Assembly: GCA_017645785.1 (NCBI GenBank)
Contig: JAGCNW010000041.1
Location: forward strand, 120,558-184,557
Source of the DNA: Treponema sp.
Lineage (GTDB): Bacteria > Spirochaetota > Spirochaetia > Treponematales > Treponemataceae
DNA length: 64,000 bases
Reading direction: 5' to 3'
Under the pieces are notes generated by a model that worked only from the letters and a program-made list of their open reading frames with translations, was not told where the DNA came from and ran no database searches. Position numbers and translations under genes: made by a program. Numbering within the stretch: the first letter of the stretch is position 1; every line of letters starts with the position of its first letter. Positions 31,716 to 40,917 of this stretch are shown in pieces.

Positions 31716-34480
31716 TACTGTTTCTTTTCCTCTTTTGGCCTGATGAACTTGGGATCGAAGGCATTGAGAACGCCAGGGATTACAGTCATAGCCAAGAAAG
31801 AGCTGGAGAACATAACGATGGCCACCAGCAAACCGATGCATCTCAAAATCTGGAAGTTTGAGAAGAGCAATACCAAGAAACCCAAACCAACGGCGAGAGC
31901 GTTTGTTACAATTCCCAAACCGCTTACGGCGAATGTGTTCATCGTAACTTCCTCAACGTTGTCGCTCTTGGCGCGCTCGGCTTTGTAGCTTTCCATAAAG
32001 TGGATTGTATAGTCGATGCCGACGCCTATCGCGACGCTGGCGATGATGCTGGTTACCAAGTCAAGCTGGATTCCTGTAAAGCCCATCGTCATAAAGTTGA
32101 GGATGATTGTAAAGGCAAGCGGAACCGCTCCGAGCAAACCGGCGACCGGCGACTTGAATGAAATCGCGATGATAAGGAATACCATGAAGATTGAGAACAA
32201 GATGCTGGTGATTTGGCTTGAGATAACCATGTCGGTCATAGAAACTTCCATCTCGCCGTTTCCTGTCGGAACCAAAGTATAGCCCGTGGGGAATTTGGCG
32301 GCGGCGTATTCTTGGGCTTCCTCGATGATTTCCTTAATTTTGTGCGTGTCGTGGCATCTAAGCTGGACTTGCATGCGGATTGTCTTTGGAGCCAACTGGT
32401 CGTCGCTAAAGCGGTCGAGCGAGCCGCTGTAAAGAAGCAAGTACTGGCTTACGAGGTTGGCCAAGCCTTCGCGGGTGGCGGCAGGATACTTGTCCAAGTC
32501 GTAAGGAACTTCGTAGTAGTCGATTCCGTTGTAGTTGAAGATTTTTTCAAGTTCTGTGACCATTCCTTCAACGGTGGCGTTCTTTCCGCCGGCCGCTGTG
32601 TAGGCGTTGTAGAACATTTCCAAAGCCTTTTGAACGGTGATTTGCTCCTGCAAGTCTTTAGCGTGCTGGATGTTGGGATCAACCCATTCTTTTGTTTGGG
32701 CGGCGACGGCAGTTTCTTCCTGCGCGCTTGTATCGCTGGAGTCACCCCAGTCATCGCCTGAATCGCCCCAGTCGTCGCTGGATGAGTCTCCCCAATCATC
32801 GCCCGAGTCACCCCAGTCGTCTTCGGCGTAAGAGCCGGAATCCGCAGCCGCAACTTCTTCCGCGCTGTCGGCGGCAAGCATAGGAGCGTGCATAACCTGG
32901 TTCATTCTCTTAATGAAAGTTGTGAATGAAACGGCCTTTCCGATTTGGTCCGGATAGTCGTCAAGCAAGTGGTTCTGCAAGTCGTCAACGGCTTTGAGGA
33001 TTTCGGGCTTTGTCATGTCGCCCTTTTCCTGGCCGCTGATTACAAAGTAAACGTCGTTTGTTCCGGCAAATGTTTTGTCTACATAGTCGATGTCTTGGCG
33101 GAATTTGCTGTTTGGCGGGAAGTAGCCGACCAAGGCTGTATTGATGACCAATTGCTTTACGCCAATGATTGAGAAGATGCAAATCAAAGCGGAGAAGATG
33201 GCCAAGCGAGGCTTTGTTCCGGCGCAAAAGTGGTAAATGTGGTACAAGGTGCGGCCGCGCGCCTCAGCCTTGTGGCCGCCAAGTCGTTCGCGCTCGCGAA
33301 GAACTTTTGCCTTGATTTTTTCTGAAAGCTGGCTAAAGCGGCGTTTTCCGATGCGGTTAAGGGGACGCATGTAAAGCGCGGCCGGAATGAATGTGATTGA
33401 AATTATCAATGAGAAGGCTACGCCGAGCGCTGAGAAAATCGCGAATGATTTGAGCGGATCGATTGGGCTTGTTACAAGCGAAATGAAGCCGGCGATTGTC
33501 GTTATGGCGGCAAGCAAAACGGCTACCCAAACATCTTTGAGGCCGGCGCAAATGGCTTCCGCATGGTTTTCTTTTGTAATTTCGCCTTCAATCTTTTTTA
33601 CGGCCGCTTCGTAGTGGGTGATTACATGGATTCCGTAAGCGGAACCGCAGGCAATCAAACATACGGGAATTACGCTGGCTACGATTGTGAATGTAACATG
33701 GGCCAAAGACATGATTCCGCAAGACCAAACTGTCGCCATCAATACGGAGATGAGCGGCAATATGGTTCCTGAGAATGTGTGGAACGAGAAGTAGAGCGAA
33801 AGAAGAACGACGAGCGTTACCAAAGGGATGAGCGTGAACAAGTCGTGCATCATGTAGTCCGAAGCGTTGTCGCTAAGAACGGGGTCTCCGTAAAAGCGGA
33901 CTTCAAGCTTGTGGCCTTCGATGGCCTTGTAGGCGATTTTTTCTATTTGATGCAAGAGTTCGATCTGCTGTGTTGAGCCGTATTCAGGGTCAACGGTCGC
34001 CGCGATTTGGGCGGCCTGGAAGTCGTCGTCGATGATGACGCGGTTGTACATATCCTGCCAGTCGATGATCTTTTGCTTGATTTTTTGGATGTCGGCCTTT
34101 GAGCCAGTGTAGTCGTCGTCAAGCAATTGGCCGGCGGCAAGGCCTCCGTCAAGTGAATAAACATAGTCAATCTTTGTGATTGAGTTGATAGACTTGATGC
34201 CTTTAAGCGCGTCGATTTGGTCGGTGATTTCTCGGATTACGTTGATGTATTCCGAAGTCAAGATTGTCTCATCGTCGGTTTCGAGCGAAATGCCGATGGA
34301 AATCATGCTGCCGAACTGGTCTTCCGTTCCGATCAAGCGGGTGTAAGATTCGCTTTTGGGCGGCATATAGCGGCGCACAGTGTTTTCGATAGACACTGAG
34401 ACCAAAGGAATAGCCAAAGCCACTGTTAACGCTATGCAAAGAAGGATAACGAGCTTTGAATGTTTAAGAAGGTTTTTCAT
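31715..34480 (-). CDS. MMPL/RND-family exporter
   Basis: Protein of 921 residues with the two-fold RND layout: helix 1 at 10-30, a periplasmic loop, five helices (about 215-385), helix 7 near 425, a second periplasmic loop, and five more helices to the end. MMPL-type text includes TIVASVIPVCLIACGSAYGIHV and IIASVAIGVGIDYTIHFMES. The second loop contains an acidic low-complexity tract (about 553-580) with four DDWGDS units. With a barrel and two LolA-like proteins encoded around it, a lipid or hydrophobic-compound exporter spanning the envelope is inferred. It probably starts after the upstream terminator at 34591. Confidence 0.88.
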   Translation of the reverse strand: MKNLLKHSKLVILLCIALTVALAIPLVSVSIENTVRRYMPPKSESYTRLIGTEDQFGSMISIGISLETDDETILTSEYINVIREITDQIDALKGIKSINSITKIDYVYSLDGGLAAGQLLDDDYTGSKADIQKIKQKIIDWQDMYNRVIIDDDFQAAQIAATVDPEYGSTQQIELLHQIEKIAYKAIEGHKLEVRFYGDPVLSDNASDYMMHDLFTLIPLVTLVVLLSLYFSFHTFSGTILPLISVLMATVWSCGIMSLAHVTFTIVASVIPVCLIACGSAYGIHVITHYEAAVKKIEGEITKENHAEAICAGLKDVWVAVLLAAITTIAGFISLVTSPIDPLKSFAIFSALGVAFSLIISITFIPAALYMRPLNRIGKRRFSQLSEKIKAKVLRERERLGGHKAEARGRTLYHIYHFCAGTKPRLAIFSALICIFSIIGVKQLVINTALVGYFPPNSKFRQDIDYVDKTFAGTNDVYFVISGQEKGDMTKPEILKAVDDLQNHLLDDYPDQIGKAVSFTTFIKRMNQVMHAPMLAADSAEEVAAADSGSYAEDDWGDSGDDWGDSSSDDWGDSGDDWGDSSDTSAQEETAVAAQTKEWVDPNIQHAKDLQEQITVQKALEMFYNAYTAAGGKNATVEGMVTELEKIFNYNGIDYYEVPYDLDKYPAATREGLANLVSQYLLLYSGSLDRFSDDQLAPKTIRMQVQLRCHDTHKIKEIIEEAQEYAAAKFPTGYTLVPTGNGEMEVSMTDMVISSQITSILFSIFMVFLIIAISFKSPVAGLLGAVPLAFTIILNFMTMGFTGIQLDLVTSIIASVAIGVGIDYTIHFMESYKAERAKSDNVEEVTMNTFAVSGLGIVTNALAVGLGFLVLLFSNFQILRCIGLLVAIVMFSSSFLAMTVIPGVLNAFDPKFIRPKEEKKQ

Positions 34481-34590
34481 AAAAAAACTCCGTCCAGATG
34501 TAATTGGTTTATTCGTTCAAATATTTGAACCTATAAACATAATATAAAGCGCCAGGCATTTTTCGTCAAGCGCTTTTTAAAAAATTTTTA

Positions 34591-34625
34591 GAAAAAAAAA
34601 CCGCGCGATCCCCTCGCGCGGTTTT
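34591..34625 (-). terminator. Intrinsic terminator after LolA-like gene 2
   Basis: CCGCGCGA-TCCCC-TCGCGCGG with a run of nine A on the left (nine T on the minus strand). It separates LolA-like gene 2 from the RND gene. Confidence 0.9.
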
Positions 34626-34646
34626 GGTTAGGAACAATGACCAGGC

Positions 34647-35444
34647 CTATTTTCCTGAAACGAGCCAGCCCTGTGTGAATGTTTTGTCGGCAACCGGCTT
34701 GTCGATGGTTTGCTTTTTGAGCGTTACCAAAGTCGTGCGGCCGTTCTGCTTGTTTTCCATGCGGACTTTAGAGCGGATGGGGTATGTTTTTCCAGTAACG
34801 CCAGTTCCTGTGCGGATTTCCTCGATTGAGCAAACCTTAAGAAGCGCGCCCTTGCGGTCGTAGTACTCAACGTAAACAGGCAAATAGGTTTTTTTGTCAA
34901 TGAACTGAACGCGCTTTGAGTAGCCAGAGTCGGCCTTTTTAATCGGAACGGACTCAATTTGCCAGCAAGAATAGGTTGTGGCGGCAACCTTCTTTGAAAC
35001 GTTCTCGTTAATCATTGTGTGAGTGTCCAAGTCGGCGGGGCGCAAAGACATGTCGTCGTAAGCGAATTCTGAGCCTACGAATGACTTTTGGCGTTCGGCG
35101 CTTGAAACGCGGCGGGCGGTTCCTACTGACGGCAAGAAAATCCACTTGTCGTCCTGCTTTCCCTTCTTTTCGGCCTGAAGCAAGCGGGTGTTCTTGATGT
35201 CCGCGTCCGCTACAAAGGCGAATACAGTCTCTACCAAGTCGGCGCGGTTGCGGCCATACTGGTCAACAACCAAGTCACGCTCAAGCTTTCCGTTTTTGTC
35301 AAAAAACTGGAAGCTTATGTTTGTCATTGTGAATTCCGGCGGAGTGATGCTTACAGATTTGTGGACAATTGAAGCAGGATCTTCCGCAAAAGCGGTAGAA
35401 GCGAAAACCGCGCACGCCGCAAGTAAAACAAAAATTTTCTTCAT
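34647..35444 (-). CDS. LolA-like outer membrane lipoprotein-sorting protein 2
   Basis: Protein of 265 residues, signal peptide MKKIFVLLAACAVFASTAFA. Same family as 30823-31617: WIFLPSVGTARRVSSAERQ then KSFVGSEFAYDDMSLRPADL, TYLPVYVEYYDRKGALLKV. A strong terminator follows, so it has its own transcript ahead of the RND-LolA-barrel-ArsR genes. Two such carriers beside one RND pump suggest two steps or two substrates; that is inference. Confidence 0.85.
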   Translation of the reverse strand: MKKIFVLLAACAVFASTAFAEDPASIVHKSVSITPPEFTMTNISFQFFDKNGKLERDLVVDQYGRNRADLVETVFAFVADADIKNTRLLQAEKKGKQDDKWIFLPSVGTARRVSSAERQKSFVGSEFAYDDMSLRPADLDTHTMINENVSKKVAATTYSCWQIESVPIKKADSGYSKRVQFIDKKTYLPVYVEYYDRKGALLKVCSIEEIRTGTGVTGKTYPIRSKVRMENKQNGRTTLVTLKKQTIDKPVADKTFTQGWLVSGK

Positions 35445-35534
35445 AAATAAATTCTCCCGACAGTCTATAGTTTTTTTAAATGCGACCGTCTATATATCTA
35501 GAATAACACAGGTTTAAAAAAATTACAATAAGAC

Positions 35535-35563
35535 TTTAAAAAATTTAAATAATGTGTTATAAT
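35535..35563 (+). promoter_or_regulatory. Promoter of the chemoreceptor operon
   Basis: TTTAAA (35535-35540), 17 nt, TATAAT (35558-35563). A second TATAAT lies at 35572-35577. Confidence 0.55.
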
Positions 35564-35605
35564 CGATATATTATAATAAGCAAGAAGTTTTTAAACGGAG
35601 ATTTT

Positions 35606-37720
35606 ATGAAAGCTGAAAAATTGACACAAAAAAAAGAAAAAACATTGGCCAGCAAAATTGTTATGGGCATAAACCTTATGACCATTTCGCTTTTACTTGC
35701 ATTGGGCGTAATGGTCTTTTTCCGTGAAAAAACCGTTAATGATGTACAGTTTACGGAAAACTTGGGCAACATAATGCGCCTTACCGACACTACAATTTCG
35801 GCCTTTTTGAACGGAGCGAATTCAGAACTTTCTTTGTTGGGCGGCTCATACTTGATGGCAAACAAAGATCCTTCCACAATGGAAGATAGAATTATCGAGT
35901 ATGAAAGCAATTTTGTTGAAAACAGCGAATTGATTTTGGCCGCTTCGATTTCTGTTGAAGAAAGCGGCGAATGTTTTTACTATCCAAACGACTATGCTCC
36001 CAGCGATCCCCGCGAGGAAAGCTGGTACATGGACGCGGTCGAAAATGACGGAATTCCGCGTTTTTCCACTTTGCATGAATTGCCGGACGGAACACTGGCT
36101 TTTACCGCCGCAAAGACTATTTGGGATGAATACGGCGACATGGTTGGCGTTGCCGCGCTTGAAGTTGACGCGCGCATTTTTGGAATCCTTTTGGGAGATT
36201 CCACCAGCATGGGCGACATCAAATACATTCTTGTCGACCAGGACAGCAATATTTTGCTGAACCCCTTTGCTGACGAGCTTTCGCTCCAAAAAGCCAACGA
36301 AATCGGCATGAAGAGCCTTGAGCAATTTTCGCCTGGCGATTACAGAATTTCGCGCGACAAAATGTTGGACGGAACAAGCTGCGAAATTAGAAGCTTGCCC
36401 TCTTCAAATGACTTCTATTCATTGGACTATATCTTAGTTATTCCGATGTCGGTCATCAACGGAGCGACGACAAAGATTATCGAAGCGGTAATTATAGCGC
36501 TTGTTTTGGGAATAATCATTTCTATTTTGGTCGCCATTTTGATGGCCAAAAGCTTTACAAAGCCGATTGTTGAAATTATTGGAATCCTTAAAAACATTTC
36601 TGAGGGAGACGGCGACCTTACCGTTCGCTTGCCGATTAAGACAAAAGACGAAATCGGCCGCCTTTCTGAATACTTTAACCTTACGATAGAAAAAATAGCG
36701 AATTCGATGAAGTCGGTTATAAACGAATCCGGCAAAATGCAAAAAATCGGCCACGAACTTTCGGACAATATGGACGCGGCGGCCGGAGCCATCACCGAGA
36801 TTAGCGCCAACATAGAAAGCATTAAAAACGACGTTAACAATCAGGCTGCGGGCGTAGAAGAGGCCAACACAACATTGAACGAAATCAGCGTCAACATCGA
36901 CAAGCTTACCGGCAACATCAGCTCTCAATCAGAAAGCGTTTCACACTCTTCTTCTGCGGTCGAGCAAATTGTTTCAAACATCGACGCTGTAAACGCAATT
37001 TTGGCAAAGAACTCAGAAAGCGTCCAACAGCTTTCCGAATCCGCCGCCACCGGCAAAGAATTGGTCAACAAGAGTGTTGAGATGACAAAAAAGATTGCGG
37101 AAGACTCTGCCGGCTTGATAGAGGCAAGCTCTGTAATTCAAAACATCGCGCGCCAAACAAACCTTTTGGCTATGAACGCGGCTATCGAAGCGGCGCACGC
37201 CGGCGAAGCCGGAAAGGGCTTTGCGGTTGTTGCTGACGAAATCAGAAAGCTTGCCGAAGACTCCAACAAGCAGGGCAAAAACATTAGCACGGTAATGAAA
37301 AATATGCACGAGCTTATTGACGCTATGGTTCAAGACGCGGGCCACACACAAACACAGTTCGACATCATTTTCAGCAACACGCAAACTGTCAGCGCCCAAG
37401 AAAACGAAATCAAAGCTGCGATGGACGAGCAGACAAAGGGCGGAAAGCAAGTTCTTGACGCGTTCAACGAAATCAATGAGATAACTGTTGATGTAAAGAA
37501 CAGCGCGTTGATTATGGAAAAGGGCGGAAAAGAAATGCTCGCCGAAATGCAAAAGCTTGCCACCGTTACGCAACAAATCAATTCCGCAATGAACGAAATC
37601 AGCATTGGAGTAAACGAAATCAATAATTCAATGCAAGAAGTCAACAACATCACAAAGGAAAACTCAGAAAGCATTGGACGCGTAAGCAACGAAATCAGTG
37701 TATTCAAAGTTGAAGCTTAA
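35606..37720 (+). CDS. Methyl-accepting chemotaxis protein with dCache-type sensor
   Basis: Chemoreceptor of 704 residues from ATG 35606 (GGAG 5 nt before it; an open frame to 35552 overlaps the promoter). Membrane helix 1 at about 18-40, then a periplasmic sensor of about 250 residues with dCache-like text ([33 protein letters not shown]). Helix 2 is near 290-315, followed by a HAMP domain. The long coiled-coil signalling domain has the conserved tip [38 protein letters not shown]. No CheR-binding pentapeptide at the end. It heads a set with a small secreted protein, a lipoprotein and GH16, so it may sense glucan products. Confidence 0.93.
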   Translation: MKAEKLTQKKEKTLASKIVMGINLMTISLLLALGVMVFFREKTVNDVQFTENLGNIMRLTDTTISAFLNGANSELSLLGGSYLMANKDPSTMEDRIIEYESNFVENSELILAASISVEESGECFYYPNDYAPSDPREESWYMDAVENDGIPRFSTLHELPDGTLAFTAAKTIWDEYGDMVGVAALEVDARIFGILLGDSTSMGDIKYILVDQDSNILLNPFADELSLQKANEIGMKSLEQFSPGDYRISRDKMLDGTSCEIRSLPSSNDFYSLDYILVIPMSVINGATTKIIEAVIIALVLGIIISILVAILMAKSFTKPIVEIIGILKNISEGDGDLTVRLPIKTKDEIGRLSEYFNLTIEKIANSMKSVINESGKMQKIGHELSDNMDAAAGAITEISANIESIKNDVNNQAAGVEEANTTLNEISVNIDKLTGNISSQSESVSHSSSAVEQIVSNIDAVNAILAKNSESVQQLSESAATGKELVNKSVEMTKKIAEDSAGLIEASSVIQNIARQTNLLAMNAAIEAAHAGEAGKGFAVVADEIRKLAEDSNKQGKNISTVMKNMHELIDAMVQDAGHTQTQFDIIFSNTQTVSAQENEIKAAMDEQTKGGKQVLDAFNEINEITVDVKNSALIMEKGGKEMLAEMQKLATVTQQINSAMNEISIGVNEINNSMQEVNNITKENSESIGRVSNEISVFKVEA

Positions 37721-37743
37721 TGAAAAATAAAAGGAGTTTTATT

Positions 37744-38232
37744 ATGAAGAAACTGTTCTTAATGGCGTTCGTCGCGGTCTTGGCGTTGGCTTCCCTCTCT
37801 GCTGAGGGAAAGAATTACGTTATCGATTTGGGCGACACCACCAACGGCAAGGTTGTGTCTATCGGCAAAAACCAGTATGGCCCGAACTACCAGAATACTA
37901 ATCCTCCGACATTCACAAAGTTCTTCTCTGGAAATATGCCCACACCCGGCGATACAATCGAAGTTCACTTTAAGTTTGTAAGCAATGTTGACCTTCCAAG
38001 CTTGACTATGGCCGTAATCGACAACTCAGAATCCGCCAAGTATTGGCTTGCCATTTCAAACCAGTACGAAAGCGTAAGCGACATTAAAGCCAACGTTCCC
38101 TTTGAGGGCGTTTTGACTTACAAGGTGGTCGCCAAGCCTGTTTCGGCCGTTACGGTTCAATTGATGTATGACGACCCGATTAGAAGCAAAATCACCTTGC
38201 AAAAGGCGGGTTTCAAAACCGGATTGAAATAA
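37744..38232 (+). CDS. Small secreted beta-rich protein
   Basis: 162 residues from ATG 37744 (AAGGAG 8 nt before). The signal peptide MKKLFLMAFVAVLALASLSA is followed by GKNYVIDLGD and alternating strands (TIEVHFKFVSNVDLPSLTMAVID, SAVTVQLMYDD). It looks like a single beta-sandwich of carbohydrate-binding-module size, but no CBM family is recognised. It lies 23 nt after the chemoreceptor and 21 nt before a large lipoprotein, in what looks like one operon with a GH16 enzyme. It could be a periplasmic ligand-binding partner of the receptor (inference). Confidence 0.7.
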   Translation: MKKLFLMAFVAVLALASLSAEGKNYVIDLGDTTNGKVVSIGKNQYGPNYQNTNPPTFTKFFSGNMPTPGDTIEVHFKFVSNVDLPSLTMAVIDNSESAKYWLAISNQYESVSDIKANVPFEGVLTYKVVAKPVSAVTVQLMYDDPIRSKITLQKAGFKTGLK

Positions 38233-38253
38233 TATCTAGCGCTTGGAGTTTAA

Positions 38254-40881
38254 ATGAAAAAACGCGCGTCTCTTTTTGCTTTTGGATTGTTGCTTTGCTT
38301 TGTTTTTGCTTCTTGCATTTCCGTAAAAAGGGCGAGAAGCCTTATCTTGTCCGGCGACAGAGTGTCCGCCATAGAAATGCTTTGCAAAATAATCACAAAC
38401 GGCAAAAAGGACGCCGCTGAAGCCATAGAGCTTTTTATAGAGATTTATCCTTCCACGGTGGAAGAGATGAAGCCGCAAGAAAGCGTCGCTCAGGTCAGAA
38501 AGGAATTTGCGTCTAAATACGGCGCGTCGGAAATCTTGGCCATAAAAAAATGCGGCGAAAATTCTTCCAGCATAAAAAGCCTTTTAACCCATTCCGACAT
38601 ATCCAATGTAATTAAAAAAAGCGAATCAATCATCGTTGCCTACAACGGTTTGGCAAGAATCAAAAAAGCCGTGTCCGTTTTGCCCAGAACATTGCGCGAC
38701 GAAAAAACCGGCGAGCATGAAGTGGTTAAATATTCCGACGACTTTGCCGGAATGGCCACAGAATCAAAAAGAGGCTTGTCGGAATTTTACTACAACATCG
38801 CCGAAGCCTTCTTTCCTGGAAACAATGTTCAAGAAAGAATTTGGTTGATCGACGTTTACAAAAAAGCAGAAGGCGTTTACAGCGGAATCGGACAAACCGC
38901 CGCAAGGTGCGCAGAACTTTGCTACCTTAATGGCCAGGAATACGAGCGCCTCAACACAGTCGACGGAAACAAGGAAGCGATAAACTGGTACAAAAACGCG
39001 CTTAGTTGGTCGCGCAATTACAAAGATTGCAACGAGCGAATACAAATTCTTAGCTATGAAATCGCGATGATTTTGTTGGGCCAGGCGACTACAAAAGAAG
39101 ATTACAAGGAAGTCATTGTATATTTGACTTATGCCGGAAACTACAAGGACGCTCCCGAATTAATTTTACAAGTTAAATACCACTTGGCTTACATGTACCG
39201 CAACGAGCGCAATTTTGCCTCTTATGAAGAAGCCGGCCGTCTTTTTTTGGAATTGGGAAATTACAAAAATTCTCCTTACGAGACAAACCTTTATTTATTC
39301 TATAAAAAACTTATCAGCCTAAGCAAAAATTACGCTTACGGAAACATATATCTTTCTTGCGCAAACTATTCGCCGTTTGCTGTCGCAAGGAACGTCGCGC
39401 CCCGCGGTGACGGAACGGCGAATATTGCGCTTTCCGCGTCCACTTCTGACTTTGGCGTTTACATTCCTTCAATGGAAAAGTCTATATATCCCGGAGCGAT
39501 CATCGAAGGCGAGTCGGTCGCGAGCCAAGCCTTTAACACGATTCCTTACGCGTCAAGGCTTCCGATTGATTGCCATTTGAATTACGACGGAAGAAATTTG
39601 GCGAGCGCCGTTTTAAATTATCCTAATGACGGAACCCTTTCCACAAAAGAAGTGAAAAGGTTGGCAAAGCTTTACGCTTCCTCTTTGGACGCGGATTGCG
39701 ATTACGAATTCCAGAGAATTTATTCTTTGGAAGACCTTGCCCTTTCTACAGGAATGGGAGCGGCGCGCGACAAAGTTTCTTACGCGATGAACGCCTACAA
39801 TTGGAATCCGGAAAAAACTTACACGCTTATAAAAATCAGGCAAAAGTTTTTCTCGGCCAACGTAGACTCGCCTCTTATGCCAATAGACTTTTTTGCGGTT
39901 GACCAAAAAACCGCCTCGCCCGCCTTGTTGAAGAGCGTTACGCCTTATTACATTTCTTCGGTTGACTATGGACGAATGGCATACTTTGTGGTTTGTTCCG
40001 ACTTGCCCAGCGAAGAAATCATAAAAGATTTTATCTCTTGCAGGCCCCGGGACAGAAAGAACAAGGGCTCGGCGGGCATGAGGGCCAATCCCGACATTAG
40101 CGCCAAGTGGGCCCAAAACGGAACGACTGTCCGCTCGATTACGGTTTCGGAAAAAGTTTATTCGATTGTCGACCTCGACGGAATTTTCAATTGGATAAAA
40201 TTGGGAACAAGCCTTTCGCTGGACATCGACAATATGGTTCCGATTTCGTTCGCGCTTAAAAATTTGGCGGACAATTCTTACGCCCGTTTGTCGCAAACGC
40301 TAAGCCTTGTGGTAACGCTTCCAAAAAAAGAAACGCCGGCTCCAACTCCCACTCCGACACCAATGCCGACTCCCGCTCCAACAACTACGACACCGACCAC
40401 AACAACAACGCCGACGACCACTACACCGTCGCAACCGACAACCACCACAACGCCGGATCCAACGCCAACGCCGACAACCACTCCGTCGCAGCCAACAACT
40501 ACAACGCCCACGCAGCCCGCGTCAACGCAAGAGACTTCGTCCACAATAAACGGAACCAATGTTCCGGCAAGCGCCTACAACGGCGACACCTCTTTGATCT
40601 TTGTCGGAAAGAAGGGCTATTACAAATGCTCTTCAATCAGCGTGGAACAAGGAAGCGGAGTAAAGACTTATTACTATGACATTCCCGCGGCGGAGATAGA
40701 AGTTTGCGTGGCCAGTTGGAGCGATTCGGAATTTAACACTGTCATGGTGAACGGAATTTCCATGCTTAAGAATAAAACGGTTTACAGCTTTAGGGACGTT
40801 CACGGAAATACAATCAGTTTGGACACAGTGGACCAGACAGGAAAGAGAATCCACAACCTTCTTGTTGTTAGAAAACGTTAG
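38254..40881 (+). CDS. Large lipoprotein with TPR-like repeats and Thr/Pro linker
   Basis: 875 residues. Lipoprotein signal with lipobox FASC (Cys about 21). Residues 20-370 hold helical, TPR-like repeats, including the GNYKDA/GNYKNS signature twice (TYAGNYKDAPEL, LELGNYKNSPYE). A middle domain (about 375-690) is unrecognised. A Thr/Pro-rich low-complexity linker (40333-40540, about residues 694-762) separates it from a small C-terminal domain (about 765-875). The linker resembles those of bacterial surface and carbohydrate-active proteins. No known family. Its position between the secreted protein and GH16 suggests an envelope-exposed role in glucan use. Confidence 0.75.
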   Translation: MKKRASLFAFGLLLCFVFASCISVKRARSLILSGDRVSAIEMLCKIITNGKKDAAEAIELFIEIYPSTVEEMKPQESVAQVRKEFASKYGASEILAIKKCGENSSSIKSLLTHSDISNVIKKSESIIVAYNGLARIKKAVSVLPRTLRDEKTGEHEVVKYSDDFAGMATESKRGLSEFYYNIAEAFFPGNNVQERIWLIDVYKKAEGVYSGIGQTAARCAELCYLNGQEYERLNTVDGNKEAINWYKNALSWSRNYKDCNERIQILSYEIAMILLGQATTKEDYKEVIVYLTYAGNYKDAPELILQVKYHLAYMYRNERNFASYEEAGRLFLELGNYKNSPYETNLYLFYKKLISLSKNYAYGNIYLSCANYSPFAVARNVAPRGDGTANIALSASTSDFGVYIPSMEKSIYPGAIIEGESVASQAFNTIPYASRLPIDCHLNYDGRNLASAVLNYPNDGTLSTKEVKRLAKLYASSLDADCDYEFQRIYSLEDLALSTGMGAARDKVSYAMNAYNWNPEKTYTLIKIRQKFFSANVDSPLMPIDFFAVDQKTASPALLKSVTPYYISSVDYGRMAYFVVCSDLPSEEIIKDFISCRPRDRKNKGSAGMRANPDISAKWAQNGTTVRSITVSEKVYSIVDLDGIFNWIKLGTSLSLDIDNMVPISFALKNLADNSYARLSQTLSLVVTLPKKETPAPTPTPTPMPTPAPTTTTPTTTTTPTTTTPSQPTTTTTPDPTPTPTTTPSQPTTTTPTQPASTQETSSTINGTNVPASAYNGDTSLIFVGKKGYYKCSSISVEQGSGVKTYYYDIPAAEIEVCVASWSDSEFNTVMVNGISMLKNKTVYSFRDVHGNTISLDTVDQTGKRIHNLLVVRKR

Positions 40882-40917
40882 TTGAGAATAAATCATAAAA
40901 TACATTTGGAGGAATAT

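Noticed and set aside
35545..35569. Sigma-28-type promoter before the chemoreceptor
   Set aside because: TAAA and CGATA elements exist but their spacing (12 or 21 nt) does not fit the usual 15.
40333..40540. Thr/Pro-coding repeats as a CRISPR or microsatellite
   Set aside because: They are in frame in the lipoprotein gene with irregular units and code for a low-complexity linker.
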